Source: Clostridia bacterium
GTDB taxonomy: Bacteria; Bacillota_A; Clostridia; Oscillospirales; CAG-272
Length of the DNA stretch: 39,710 nt
Assembly (NCBI GenBank): GCA_017632155.1
Contig: JAGBRZ010000080.1
Location: 1 to 39,710, forward strand
Direction of reading: 5' to 3'
This document shows, piece by piece, positions 13,956-21,955 of this stretch (position 1 is its first letter; each line of letters opens with the position of its first letter). A program made the translations under genes and the position numbers. The notes under the pieces are model-generated. The model was given only the letters and a program-made list of their open reading frames with translations, made no database searches and had not been told where the DNA came from.

Positions 13956-14981
13956 TCAATCGTCTGATGCCGAGGCGTTGAGATATGTATCTGCAATTCT
14001 GCCCGCCTTCAGTTCGTAATAGCCTTGCGCCGCAACCATTACTCCGTTATCTCCGCAAAGTGAGATGGGCGGGAGGATCAGCTCTGCGCCCGCTTTTTCA
14101 CAAGCCTTGCCGACAGCGGCGCGGAGGTGCGAATTTGCCGCAACGCCGCCCGACATAACGAGCTGCTTTGCGCCGGACATCTTTATTGCGGGTCCGATCT
14201 TCTTTGCAATCGCGGAGCAAACGGTATCCGTATAGAGAGCCGCAAAAGCGGGACGGTCAACTTCGACCTTTTGCTGTGCGAGCTTGTTGAGATAATTCAG
14301 CGCGGCTGTTTTGAGTCCGCTGAATGAAAAATCGAGATTGTCGCCCGTAAGTGCGGGGGTGGGAAGCTTGAGATCAAGCTTTCTTCCGCAAGCTATGCCC
14401 TCGTGAGCGAGCCTGTCCATAGCCGCACCCGCGGGATACTGCAAGCCGATGACTCTTCCGATCTTATCAAAAGCCTCGCCTGCCGCGTCGTCACGCGTAC
14501 CGCCGAGTTCAACGTATTCGGTATAAGATTTTACAAGATAAAATGACGTGTGTCCGCCCGAAACGACAAGTGAAAGATAGGGCGGCTTCGGGGGTGTTTC
14601 GGTCAGGTAGGATGCCGCTGTATGGGCATGGATATGATTGACCGAAATCAGCGGGAGCTTGTTTGCAAAAGCAAAAGCCTTGGCAAAATTGACGCCTACA
14701 AGAAGCGCACCGATAAGACCGGGGTGTGTTGTTACAGCCACTCCGTCAAGATCGGATATTTCGACATTTGCCTCTGAAAGCGCACGCTCAACAACATTTG
14801 AAATAGCTTCTATATGTGCTCGTCCGGCTATTTCGGGAACAACTCCACCGTAAAGGCGGTGGGTTTCTATCTGTGATGCAACGATATTGGAAAGAGCGAC
14901 AAGCTTGCCGCCCTCACCGACGTCACCGACAACTGCGGCACTTGTTTCGTCGCAGGAGGTTTCAATTCCAAGAATCAACAT
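13956..14981 (-). CDS. tsaD: tRNA N6-adenosine threonylcarbamoyltransferase TsaD
   Basis: A 341-residue ASKHA-fold enzyme that transfers threonylcarbamoyl to A37 of ANN-decoding tRNAs. The start GIETSCDETSAA, the metal-binding HIHAH (His116 and His120), the VSGGHTS phosphate loop, and the late SGGVAANSHLR and GDNGVM motifs are all present, and the length is typical. It lies nine bases after rimI, a very common bacterial pairing. TsaB and TsaE, which it needs for activity in bacteria, are not in the window and must lie elsewhere. Confidence 0.97.
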   Translation of the reverse strand: MLILGIETSCDETSAAVVGDVGEGGKLVALSNIVASQIETHRLYGGVVPEIAGRAHIEAISNVVERALSEANVEISDLDGVAVTTHPGLIGALLVGVNFAKAFAFANKLPLISVNHIHAHTAASYLTETPPKPPYLSLVVSGGHTSFYLVKSYTEYVELGGTRDDAAGEAFDKIGRVIGLQYPAGAAMDRLAHEGIACGRKLDLKLPTPALTGDNLDFSFSGLKTAALNYLNKLAQQKVEVDRPAFAALYTDTVCSAIAKKIGPAIKMSGAKQLVMSGGVAANSHLRAAVGKACEKAGAELILPPISLCGDNGVMVAAQGYYELKAGRIADTYLNASASDD

Positions 14982-14990
14982 TTAATTGCC

Positions 14991-15437
14991 TCAATCGAAA
15001 GTTTTTAACATAACTTCCGCATCCTCGGTTGGGAAACGGTAGTAATTTTTCCGCACGCCGACCGTGCGAAAACCCTTGCGCTCATAAAGGGCGCGGGCAG
15101 GTGTATTTGACACACGAACCTCAAGAAAGATACTGTCCACGCCCTTTGAAGAAAGAAATTCTTCGAGCGCGTCAATAAGTGCCGAGGCGCAACCGCGTCG
15201 GCGAAAATCGGGGTGTGTCGCTATATTCACAATATTTGCCTCGGGCGGAACGAATTCGCATCCGCCATATGCCGCAAGTCTGCCATCGATCATCACCGCT
15301 ACTGCATAAGTATTCGGGGACTTGCACATATAAAGCAAGGCTTCGGGGCTCCATGGCTCGGAAAAGCAGAGCCTCTCGATCTCTGCCGCCTCGGCTATAT
15401 GCTCGGGCGCAAAGATCTTAATTTCAAAATCGGTCAT
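14991..15437 (-). CDS. rimI: Ribosomal protein S18-alanine N-acetyltransferase
   Basis: A 148-residue GNAT acetyltransferase. The acetyl-CoA loop ATHPDFRRRGCASALI (about residues 71-86) and the C-terminal NTPARALYERKGF motif are typical of RimI, which acetylates the N-terminus of ribosomal protein S18 in E. coli. The start overlaps the lipoprotein stop by one base (TGATG), so translation is coupled. Position directly before tsaD supports the RimI call over other GNAT proteins. Confidence 0.9.
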   Translation of the reverse strand: MTDFEIKIFAPEHIAEAAEIERLCFSEPWSPEALLYMCKSPNTYAVAVMIDGRLAAYGGCEFVPPEANIVNIATHPDFRRRGCASALIDALEEFLSSKGVDSIFLEVRVSNTPARALYERKGFRTVGVRKNYYRFPTEDAEVMLKTFD

Positions 15438-16078
15438 CAGCCTTCGTAATCTTCAAGATCATAAAGCTCATATTCATCAAAAAGATCACCCATATCTATG
15501 TATCTGCCCGTCATTCTGTCGTGAACGTAGGTGCCGTCAACATCGGAAACGAGCACAAGGCTGTAATAAAACTCGGGGTACTTTTCGGATGTGAACTTGA
15601 TTGAATAGTTTGACGTTTCCATTACCGTGGAATAGGAAGGAGTTGCGGGATCGAGATATCTTGCAACTATCTTATCAATAAATTCCTGATCCTTGATCTC
15701 ATAGATCGAATAGGGGATCGCCGCCTCTATACAAATCAATGCGCCTTTTGCTCCAAATCCGTCAAGTCCGGGAAGCTCCTCGCCCGTTGCACAAAGCACC
15801 TCACCGAGGGTTGGACAGTAAAGCCACTCTTCCTCTTTGAGTCCCTTAATGGCAACATACTCAACAGTTATCTTGTTATACTTCCACTTAGTATATGCCT
15901 CATCGGAATACTCAATGGGCTGATATGCGGGATTGAGAACGTATGAATAGGAAACTCCGGTTTTTTTATTGGTAAGACCCCCGCCCGTCATTACCATTCT
16001 GTTTGAACAGGAAGTGAGCGACAGGCAAAGAGATACCAAAGCCAAAGCAAAACAGATAATTCTTCTGAAAATTTTCAT
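15437..16078 (-). CDS. Small lipoprotein of unknown function in the galU-tsaD operon
   Basis: A 213-residue predicted lipoprotein. A basic start, a Leu-rich hydrophobic core and the lipobox LTSC (Cys24) make it a membrane-anchored surface protein. The mature part is rich in Tyr, Glu and Asp and has no motif I recognise; the C-terminus is strongly acidic. GGAGG precedes the ATG. It sits between the dCMP deaminase and rimI genes, where many relatives of this operon would carry tsaE or tsaB. Its stop overlaps the rimI start by one base. Confidence 0.8.
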   Translation of the reverse strand: MKIFRRIICFALALVSLCLSLTSCSNRMVMTGGGLTNKKTGVSYSYVLNPAYQPIEYSDEAYTKWKYNKITVEYVAIKGLKEEEWLYCPTLGEVLCATGEELPGLDGFGAKGALICIEAAIPYSIYEIKDQEFIDKIVARYLDPATPSYSTVMETSNYSIKFTSEKYPEFYYSLVLVSDVDGTYVHDRMTGRYIDMGDLFDEYELYDLEDYEG

Positions 16079-16090
16079 TTCTGCCTCCGA

Positions 16091-16582
16091 TCAATAGCCG
16101 AATTTGCCCGCGAGAGAATCGTCATCCTCGATCCAATCGCTGACGTTGATAACGCGGAAGTTTTCCGCATCGTCGCGAACAACGAGCTTTTCGATACCCG
16201 CGTTGATGGCAAGCTTTTTGCACATCATACAGCTCGACGTACCTGGCATTACCGATCCGTCAACGGGCGAGGTGCAGACCATATAAAGAGTCGAGCCGAG
16301 CATTTGCTCACGTGGAGCGGCGATGATGGCGTTAGCCTCTGCGTGGACCGAGCGGCACATCTCGTATCTCTCGCCTCTCGGAATACCGAGCTTTTCACGG
16401 AAGCAATAGCCAAGGTCGTCGCAATTCTTGCGTCCGCGAGGCGCACCGTTGTAGCCTGTTGCGATAATGCTGTCATTTTTTACAATGATCGCGCCAAAGC
16501 GGCGGCGAAGGCAAGTGCTCCTCTCGCTTACGGTCTGCGCGATATCAAGATAGTAGTTTTCTTTTGAAATTCTGCTTGACAT
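16091..16582 (-). CDS. dCMP deaminase / ComEB family cytidine deaminase
   Basis: A 163-residue zinc deaminase that would convert dCMP to dUMP for thymidylate synthesis. Zinc ligands His80 (in HAE, with catalytic Glu82), Cys118 and Cys121 (SSCMMC) are in place. A conserved extra cysteine/histidine region around CDDLGYC fits the dCMP deaminase/ComEB group. GAGG lies before the ATG, and the gene starts ten bases after galU. Late-competence ComEB is the alternative label; no com genes are nearby. Confidence 0.92.
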   Translation of the reverse strand: MSSRISKENYYLDIAQTVSERSTCLRRRFGAIIVKNDSIIATGYNGAPRGRKNCDDLGYCFREKLGIPRGERYEMCRSVHAEANAIIAAPREQMLGSTLYMVCTSPVDGSVMPGTSSCMMCKKLAINAGIEKLVVRDDAENFRVINVSDWIEDDDSLAGKFGY

Positions 16583-16592
16583 TTTTATATCC

Positions 16593-17486
16593 TCACATTT
16601 TATTTACTGTTTCAATTAAAAATTCCTTGAATTTGTCACCGAGATCGGGATGCTCGAGTGCGGCGGTGACGTTTGCCTGAAGGAATCCGATTTTTGAACC
16701 GAGATCAAAGCGTTTGCCCTCGAAATCAAGCGCAGTAACTCCCTCTCGGCGAGCAAGAGTTGCAATAGCATCGGTAAGCTGGATCTCACCGCCAGCACCG
16801 GGAGGTGTGGCATCTATGATATCAAATATATCGGGCGTTACGAGAACTCTGCCGAGGATCGCATAATTCGAGAATATCTCTGCATCAGTCTTTGGCTTTT
16901 CGATCATATCGTCAACGAAAAATTCCTTTTCGCTGCCTTCGATCGGGTGGGTCTTGAGCGAACAGTATTTTTTTACGAGCTCAGTTGGAACTTCCTTGAC
17001 ACCGCAAACGGATCTGCCGTATTTTTCATAGGTTTCGATCATCTGCGCCACCACGGGCTTTTCCGAAAAAATGATGTCATCGCCGTAAAGAATGGCAAAA
17101 GGCTCAGCACCGATAAAACCGCGGGCGCATCCGATCGCGTGTCCGAGACCTCGGGTTATCTTCTGGCGGAGAAAATAGACACGAACGCCGAGAGGCTCTG
17201 CGGTTGCCCTTATCTTTTCTATCTCCTCTTCCCTATCCTTTGCGGTAAAATAAGATTCGTATTCGGGTGAATAATCGAAATAGTCTTCTATTGATCCTTT
17301 ATTTCTGCCGGTTATTATAAGCACGTCTGTGATACCCGACTTTGCCGCCTCCTCAACGAGATATGAGATCGCGGGGCGATCAACTATCGGCAATACTTCT
17401 TTGGGAACGGCGCGCGCTATCGGAAGCATACGCGTACCGAGCCCCGCCGCGGGGATAACGGCTTTGCGAACTTTTGCTATCTGCAT
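16593..17486 (-). CDS. galU: UTP-glucose-1-phosphate uridylyltransferase
   Basis: A 297-residue nucleotidyltransferase that makes UDP-glucose for envelope glycans and galactose metabolism. The nucleotide-binding AAGLGTRMLP lies at residues 14-23, followed by KEVLPI, a GRNKGSIEDYFD segment, and the EMPK-region equivalent VDDMIEKPK. The length matches bacterial GalU. It is first in the seven-gene-plus operon running to the membrane protein gene at 11216. GAGGAG lies six bases before the ATG, and a promoter is just upstream. Confidence 0.96.
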   Translation of the reverse strand: MQIAKVRKAVIPAAGLGTRMLPIARAVPKEVLPIVDRPAISYLVEEAAKSGITDVLIITGRNKGSIEDYFDYSPEYESYFTAKDREEEIEKIRATAEPLGVRVYFLRQKITRGLGHAIGCARGFIGAEPFAILYGDDIIFSEKPVVAQMIETYEKYGRSVCGVKEVPTELVKKYCSLKTHPIEGSEKEFFVDDMIEKPKTDAEIFSNYAILGRVLVTPDIFDIIDATPPGAGGEIQLTDAIATLARREGVTALDFEGKRFDLGSKIGFLQANVTAALEHPDLGDKFKEFLIETVNKM

Positions 17487-17520
17487 GGCATACTCCTCGC
17501 ATTATACTATAGTTGGTTAT

Positions 17521-17549
17521 ATTATAATATAATTTCGACAATAAATCAA
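17521..17549 (-). promoter_or_regulatory. sigma-A promoter for the galU-to-dnaI operon
   Basis: On the minus strand TTGATT (17544-17549), 17-bp spacer, consensus TATAAT (17521-17526). It lies between the beta-helix lipoprotein terminator and galU, about 35 bases before the start codon. Confidence 0.8.
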
Positions 17550-17579
17550 GACCTTTTTGTAAACAGCCCAAAATATATC

Positions 17580-17607
17580 AAAAAATCGCCGCCCCGATGC
17601 GGGGCGG
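17580..17607 (-). terminator. terminator after the beta-helix lipoprotein gene
   Basis: A very GC-rich 9-bp perfect stem (GCCGCCCCG with CGGGGCGGC) and a 3-base loop, followed on the minus strand by GATTTTT. It lies eight bases after the stop codon. Confidence 0.93.
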
Positions 17608-17615
17608 CTGAAATT

Positions 17616-19946
17616 TTATTCGTAGATGAACTCTGTCTTTGCAAAGAGATATTCGTTCGGAGAAACCTTGAGTCCTTCCTTGAGAGTTGTATTGATATTC
17701 TTCACGGTTACCTTTTGCGGTGCATAGAAGGGATACTGAGGAACGTAATCCGCGCTCTTGCAGTTTGAGTTGAGATTTGCGAAAATGTAAGCCTGCTTTG
17801 CATTCTCGATTGTAAGACCGTCGATCACAACGTTTATTCCCGCATAGCAGGGATATCCGAAATTATGCTCTCCATTATTGCTTCCCGTAATAACGGTAAC
17901 GTTAGACTGCGTGACGGGGGAAACGGTACAATTTCTGATGATGATATCACCTTCCCACGAGCTTCCGTAGTCACTTCGGAGATTGATTATCTTGTTGGTA
18001 AAGAAGGTTGAGCCTTCAATCAGGAGAGTTCCGTAACCGATGATACTTGCACCAGCGTGACCGATAACGGAATTCTTTATCGTTGCATTTGCAACGCCCT
18101 TGTGCGCATCAAAGCGAGAGAGTATACAGCTGTCGTAAACGAAATTCTTGCAATAATTGGTACCCGAAACGCCCCAATATTTGCTGTCATTTATATCGTT
18201 TGCCTGGGTGCAGTTAATGAAGGATACCGAGATCGCATTGCCCATTCCGATGTCATACGAGCCCATTGCAGTTGTGGGGCTCTGATATGTCTTATGTCCG
18301 GTAAATACGCAGTTCTTGACGGTAACGTAAGCGCAGTTGTTCACCGAAAGGAAGCCGTTATATGGCGCACCGGTCGGTCCTTCGCCCGTAATATAGTGCT
18401 TCATTCCATTGAGGACTGTATTGGATCGGTTGATCTTAAGTCCGCGTGCATAATATGTGTATTCCGAGGGAGCCTGATTTGCGATAGTTGTGAAAATACC
18501 GCCGCTGATATAACGTGTTTCTTCCTCGATGGGCAGAACGGTTATTGAGGTGATATTGTCAAAGTCCCACATAAGAGGTGCGTCCATATCAATATTGCCG
18601 TTCTTATCAACAACAACGCTGTCACGTTTTGTCTGACCATTGTCGGCATTTCCGCCGTAACGAACGTAGTGGGTGGATTTGTCATCGTAGAAGGTGACAA
18701 TGGAGCTTTCCGGGAAGGTTACGCCGAGATTGGTCATATCGCGTGTAAGTGTCTTGATGCTGTCGATCTTATAGGAATCGGTTCGTTCAAGGAGGGTGAA
18801 GATCCAGTTTCCGCGCTTATCGGGCGTGACCTGAGAATCGTCGATGGTGAACTGCGCGTTGCCCCATTCGACATCGGTGTCAATAATAACGGACTTTCCG
18901 ACCGAAGCTATATAATACTTTGCGCCGTAGTCGGCAAAGACCTTATACCCCTTTTCGTTTGCGTATGCGTGAACATCGTAAAGCTGTTCGCGACAGCAAA
19001 CGCCGTTCGATTGAGTTACATTGTGGTCGCTGTAGAAAACTGTTTTGGAAAGATCTCGGCTGTACGCAATATCTGCGGGAAGGTCGAAGGAACCGAGAGA
19101 ATACGCGATGTTTTCATACCAGAAGCAAACAACAGCCTTTTTCATAGCCTCGGCATCCTTCGCGCGGATGACGAGATCGCCGTTCTCAAACTTTGCGGAA
19201 ACAATATTACCCTCAGCGCCCGCGGCGGTAAGAATGATCTTCTTCTCTCCCGCGTCCGAAAGCTCGACACCGCATTTTTCTTTTACGAGTTCTTTAATGT
19301 AAGATGCGGGCTCTTCGAATCCCGCATCGCAAGCGAGAGCAAACTCCGAAATATTGATTCCACCGAGAGTCAGTTCTGAGAGGAAGGAGCCGTTACTTGA
19401 AATATGGCAATAATTTTTCGGCATAGTTGTTTTGCCTCCTTTAATATCAAGAAAATTTTCTATAAAGAATCCCGCGGCATCAATAAGTGCGGTATCGTTA
19501 TTTCCGGCAATGATGATCTTGTTTCCGTAATGCTTGATCACGAAACCGTCCATACCGAGATTTAAAAGGTCGATGCCTTCAAAAATATCATCGGGCAAAT
19601 GCTTTGTTTCTCCAACAAGTATCTCGAGTTTTTCTCCCGTCTTGTCAGCCCAATCGGAGAGTGATGCCTCAATTCCATTGTTCTTGACGTGTTTGTTGAT
19701 CATAAGCGCGGCATTGATATTTGTTTGGGTAGCCAATTCGGGACGGATGATCGTGTAAAGCAGCTTGCCATCCTCAATAAGGTCAAATGTTTCAACAGCT
19801 TCCTCAATAGGTTCGGTAACCTCGGGTTCGGTAGCAAGCGGTTCTACGGTTGTTTCCTCGGGTACTTCCGCCGTACAGGCGATAAGGGTCAAAAGCGTAC
19901 ACAAAGCTAAAAACAAAGATGTGTATCTGCGAATAATCGAAAGCAT
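17616..19946 (-). CDS. Large lipoprotein: two GH67-N-like domains and a parallel beta-helix
   Basis: A 776-residue predicted lipoprotein. The signal peptide ends in LIAC (Cys24) and is followed by a Thr/Glu/Pro linker. Residues 60-170 resemble the GH67/GH20-type N-terminal domain, including the characteristic DGFVIKHYGNKIIIAG (133-148). Residues 193-285 look like a second copy: ISEFALAC strand, YIKELVKEKCGVEL helix, then a GDLVIRA strand. The C-terminal 280 residues carry recurring short strands rich in Asn, Val and Gly (for example NCVFTGHK and NSVIGHAG), typical of a right-handed parallel beta-helix as in pectate lyase-like enzymes. The ATG at 19946 is chosen because it begins the signal peptide and follows GGAAGGA; the longer frame opens at GTG with no site. 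It is monocistronic. A glycan-binding or polysaccharide-cleaving surface role is likely; no catalytic residues were identified. Confidence 0.8.
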   Translation of the reverse strand: MLSIIRRYTSLFLALCTLLTLIACTAEVPEETTVEPLATEPEVTEPIEEAVETFDLIEDGKLLYTIIRPELATQTNINAALMINKHVKNNGIEASLSDWADKTGEKLEILVGETKHLPDDIFEGIDLLNLGMDGFVIKHYGNKIIIAGNNDTALIDAAGFFIENFLDIKGGKTTMPKNYCHISSNGSFLSELTLGGINISEFALACDAGFEEPASYIKELVKEKCGVELSDAGEKKIILTAAGAEGNIVSAKFENGDLVIRAKDAEAMKKAVVCFWYENIAYSLGSFDLPADIAYSRDLSKTVFYSDHNVTQSNGVCCREQLYDVHAYANEKGYKVFADYGAKYYIASVGKSVIIDTDVEWGNAQFTIDDSQVTPDKRGNWIFTLLERTDSYKIDSIKTLTRDMTNLGVTFPESSIVTFYDDKSTHYVRYGGNADNGQTKRDSVVVDKNGNIDMDAPLMWDFDNITSITVLPIEEETRYISGGIFTTIANQAPSEYTYYARGLKINRSNTVLNGMKHYITGEGPTGAPYNGFLSVNNCAYVTVKNCVFTGHKTYQSPTTAMGSYDIGMGNAISVSFINCTQANDINDSKYWGVSGTNYCKNFVYDSCILSRFDAHKGVANATIKNSVIGHAGASIIGYGTLLIEGSTFFTNKIINLRSDYGSSWEGDIIIRNCTVSPVTQSNVTVITGSNNGEHNFGYPCYAGINVVIDGLTIENAKQAYIFANLNSNCKSADYVPQYPFYAPQKVTVKNINTTLKEGLKVSPNEYLFAKTEFIYE

Positions 19947-19981
19947 TTTCGTATTTCCTTCCAAAACAAATTGATAGACTA

Positions 19982-20010
19982 ATTTTATCACAGTTACAGA
20001 AAAAAGTCAA
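19982..20010 (-). promoter_or_regulatory. sigma-A promoter for the beta-helix lipoprotein
   Basis: On the minus strand TTGACT (20005-20010), 17-bp spacer, TAAAAT (19982-19987). It starts directly after the spoVT terminator. Confidence 0.78.
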
Positions 20011-20012
20011 TA

Positions 20013-20040
20013 TAAAAATGCCGATGCGCGGTGCATCGGC
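20013..20040 (-). terminator. terminator after spoVT
   Basis: GCCGATGC (20020-20027) pairs with GCATCGGC (20033-20040) across a 5-base loop, with A run on one side and ATTTTTATA on the minus-strand 3' side. It lies six bases after the spoVT stop. Confidence 0.88.
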
Positions 20041-20046
20041 AAAAAA

Positions 20047-20607
20047 TTAAGACTCAAGCTGTTTTCCGAGAAAGGCTGCGGCTGTTTGAACGAGTTTGAC
20101 CTCAACGCTCTTTTCGTGCTCGGGCATTCTTGGCGCGGGGGAATCGAGCGAATCAAGCGACACAACGCATCCGAGAATGTCGCCCTCCGAAATTATCGGC
20201 ATGGCGCAACGAATATAATGCGAGCAGTTATCGTTGATGGGCTCGAATTTCGTTTCACCGTCGCGGTAAAGATAGAGCTGACGGCTTTCGATGATGACCT
20301 CGAGCTCGGGCGCAATATGCTTGTCAACATATTCCTTTTTCGGCACGCCCGAAACGGCAATAACCGCGTCGCGGTCACAGATAAGAACGCTGATCTCGCC
20401 CGTCTTATGGAGCGTTTCGGCATACTGTGTGGCAAAAGAGTTGAGCTCTCCAATGGGCGAATATTTCTTAAAAATCACCTCACCCTCGCGATCGGTATAA
20501 ATCTCAAGAGGGTCACCCTCGCGGATACGCATGGTTCTTCTGATCTCTTTTGGGATAACGACACGTCCGAGGTCGTCGATTCTTCTAACAATTCCTGTGG
20601 CTTTCAT
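20047..20607 (-). CDS. spoVT: Stage V sporulation protein T (AbrB-GAF regulator)
   Basis: A 186-residue transcription factor. The N-terminal swapped-hairpin AbrB domain (1-50) has the classic RRIDDLGRVVIPKEIRRTMRI run, and the C-terminal GAF-like domain spans about 55-180. In Bacillus it is made in the forespore under sigma-G and tunes sigma-G genes and germination. Its ribosome binding site AAGGAG lies 11 bases before the ATG and is fully buried in a hairpin if transcription reads in from ald; a sigma-G-like promoter inside that hairpin would avoid the block. A strong terminator follows the stop. Confidence 0.95.
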   Translation of the reverse strand: MKATGIVRRIDDLGRVVIPKEIRRTMRIREGDPLEIYTDREGEVIFKKYSPIGELNSFATQYAETLHKTGEISVLICDRDAVIAVSGVPKKEYVDKHIAPELEVIIESRQLYLYRDGETKFEPINDNCSHYIRCAMPIISEGDILGCVVSLDSLDSPAPRMPEHEKSVEVKLVQTAAAFLGKQLES

Positions 20608-20610
20608 TTA

Positions 20611-20673
20611 TATAAAATCTCCTTGAATTTACAGATTTGTGATGTTAGTATCTGCAAAACAAGGAGATTTATA
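20611..20673 (-). promoter_or_regulatory. hairpin that hides the spoVT ribosome binding site
   Basis: On the minus strand TATAAATCTCCTTG (20660-20673) pairs with CAAGGAGATTTTATA (20611-20625), 14 pairs with one bulged T. An inner stem CAGAT/ATCTG (20650-20654 with 20632-20636) closes the loop. The 3' arm contains the AAGGAG of spoVT. It could instead act as a weak terminator for ald, but only four T follow. Confidence 0.75.
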
Positions 20674-20674
20674 C
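20646..20674 (-). promoter_or_regulatory. sigma-G-like promoter candidate for spoVT
   Basis: On the minus strand GTATA (20670-20674), 17-bp spacer and GATACTA (20646-20652), one base off the CATNMTA -10 of Bacillus sigma-G. The predicted start near 20639 lies in the hairpin loop, so this mRNA would lack the arm that hides the ribosome binding site. Confidence 0.5.
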
Positions 20675-20690
20675 TGTGTTATTTTATATT

Positions 20691-21800
20691 TTAAATGACA
20701 GAATCCAAATCAACGCAGTCATAGCCGTGAGCATCCGCGACATTCTTATTTGTCAGCTTGCCGAGATAGCAGTTAACACCGCTCTTGACACCAACATTCT
20801 CACAAGCCTTTTCAAGACCGAGATTTGCGATCATCAGACCATAGCGCATCGTAGTATTCGTCAACGCAATGGTAGATGTGCGCGGTACTGCGCCGGGCAT
20901 ATTGCCAACGCAATAGTGCACGATTCCCTCTTCAACGTAGATAGGATTATCGTGTGTAGTTACGTGAGAAGATTCACAGCAACCGCCCTGGTCGATTGCA
21001 ATATCAACAATTACAGCGCCCTTCTTCATCAGCTTCAGATGCTCGCGTCTTACCAGCTTTGGTGTTGCGGCACCGGGAATCAATACAGATCCGATCACAA
21101 GATCAGCCTCGGAAAGAGCCTTACGGATATTTGCTTCGGAGCTATAGAGGGTTGTAACTGACGCGCCGAATATATCCTCAAGATAAGCAAGTCTATTAGC
21201 GTTAATATCAAGAATAGTTACCTGCGCATCAATGCCCACAGCAGCCTTTGCCGCGTAGGTACCTGCCACACCGCCTCCAACAATGACGATCTTACCACGC
21301 TCTACACCGGGAACTCCGCCAAGCAGAATTCCGCGACCGCCGAAACCTTTTTCCAAATACTTCGCGCCTTCCTGAACAGAAAGTCTTCCTGCAATCTGGC
21401 TCATTGGACGAAGACAGGGCAGATTTCCGTTCTCGTCTTTAATTGTTTCGTATGCAACTGCTTTTACTTTCTTATCGAGAAGCGCATCCACAAGGGTCTT
21501 GTTGGGAGCAAGGTGAAGATAGGTATAAAGGATCTGTCCTTCACGAAGATACTGATACTCTTCCTCTTCCGGTTCCTTGACCTTCACGATCATATCGCAG
21601 ATGGCGTAAACATCTGCGGCGGTCGGGAGAATAGTTGCTCCGCAAGCTATATATTCTTCATCGGAGAAGTTCGCGCCTTCTCCTGCATGCGTTTCAACAA
21701 AAACTTCGTGTCCATTATTAACGTAAGTTTGAACGTTATCGGGAGTCAATCCCACACGGTATTCATGGTTTTTTAGTTCTTTTGTCGTTCCGATTCTCAT
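20691..21800 (-). CDS. ald: Alanine dehydrogenase
   Basis: A 369-residue NAD-dependent enzyme that interconverts L-alanine with pyruvate and ammonia in the cytoplasm. Active-site Lys75 (VKVKEP) and His96 (YLHLAP), the Rossmann loop GGGVAGTYAA near 173, and VDIAIDQGGC near 270 are all visible; the length is standard. In Bacillus subtilis the gene is also called spoVN because mutants sporulate poorly. Here it lies directly upstream of spoVT. The leader is about 100 bases long. AGAGG precedes the ATG. Confidence 0.96.
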   Translation of the reverse strand: MRIGTTKELKNHEYRVGLTPDNVQTYVNNGHEVFVETHAGEGANFSDEEYIACGATILPTAADVYAICDMIVKVKEPEEEEYQYLREGQILYTYLHLAPNKTLVDALLDKKVKAVAYETIKDENGNLPCLRPMSQIAGRLSVQEGAKYLEKGFGGRGILLGGVPGVERGKIVIVGGGVAGTYAAKAAVGIDAQVTILDINANRLAYLEDIFGASVTTLYSSEANIRKALSEADLVIGSVLIPGAATPKLVRREHLKLMKKGAVIVDIAIDQGGCCESSHVTTHDNPIYVEEGIVHYCVGNMPGAVPRTSTIALTNTTMRYGLMIANLGLEKACENVGVKSGVNCYLGKLTNKNVADAHGYDCVDLDSVI

Positions 21801-21908
21801 TTTTTACCTCTTTTATCTCGCAACAATATTGAATTGGTAAAATATCACAATGTCAATTATATACATAAATTTCTGTGTAACGGCAATCAACCGTTTTTTA
21901 TGCCATAT

Positions 21909-21937
21909 ATTTTAGCACATTTTCTGTGAAATGTCAA
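21909..21937 (-). promoter_or_regulatory. sigma-A promoter for ald
   Basis: On the minus strand TTGACA (21932-21937), 17-bp spacer, TAAAAT (21909-21914). It lies about 20 bases after the GH38 stop with no terminator between, so ald may also receive read-through from the glycosidase operon. A second TTGACA closer to ald (near 21850) has no good -10 partner. Confidence 0.75.
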
Positions 21938-21955
21938 TTATTTTTTCGTTGTTGA

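Noticed and set aside
21801..21908. The 100-base ald leader as a possible riboswitch
   Set aside because: It is AT-rich with only a 4-bp hairpin, and no conserved aptamer pattern is visible.
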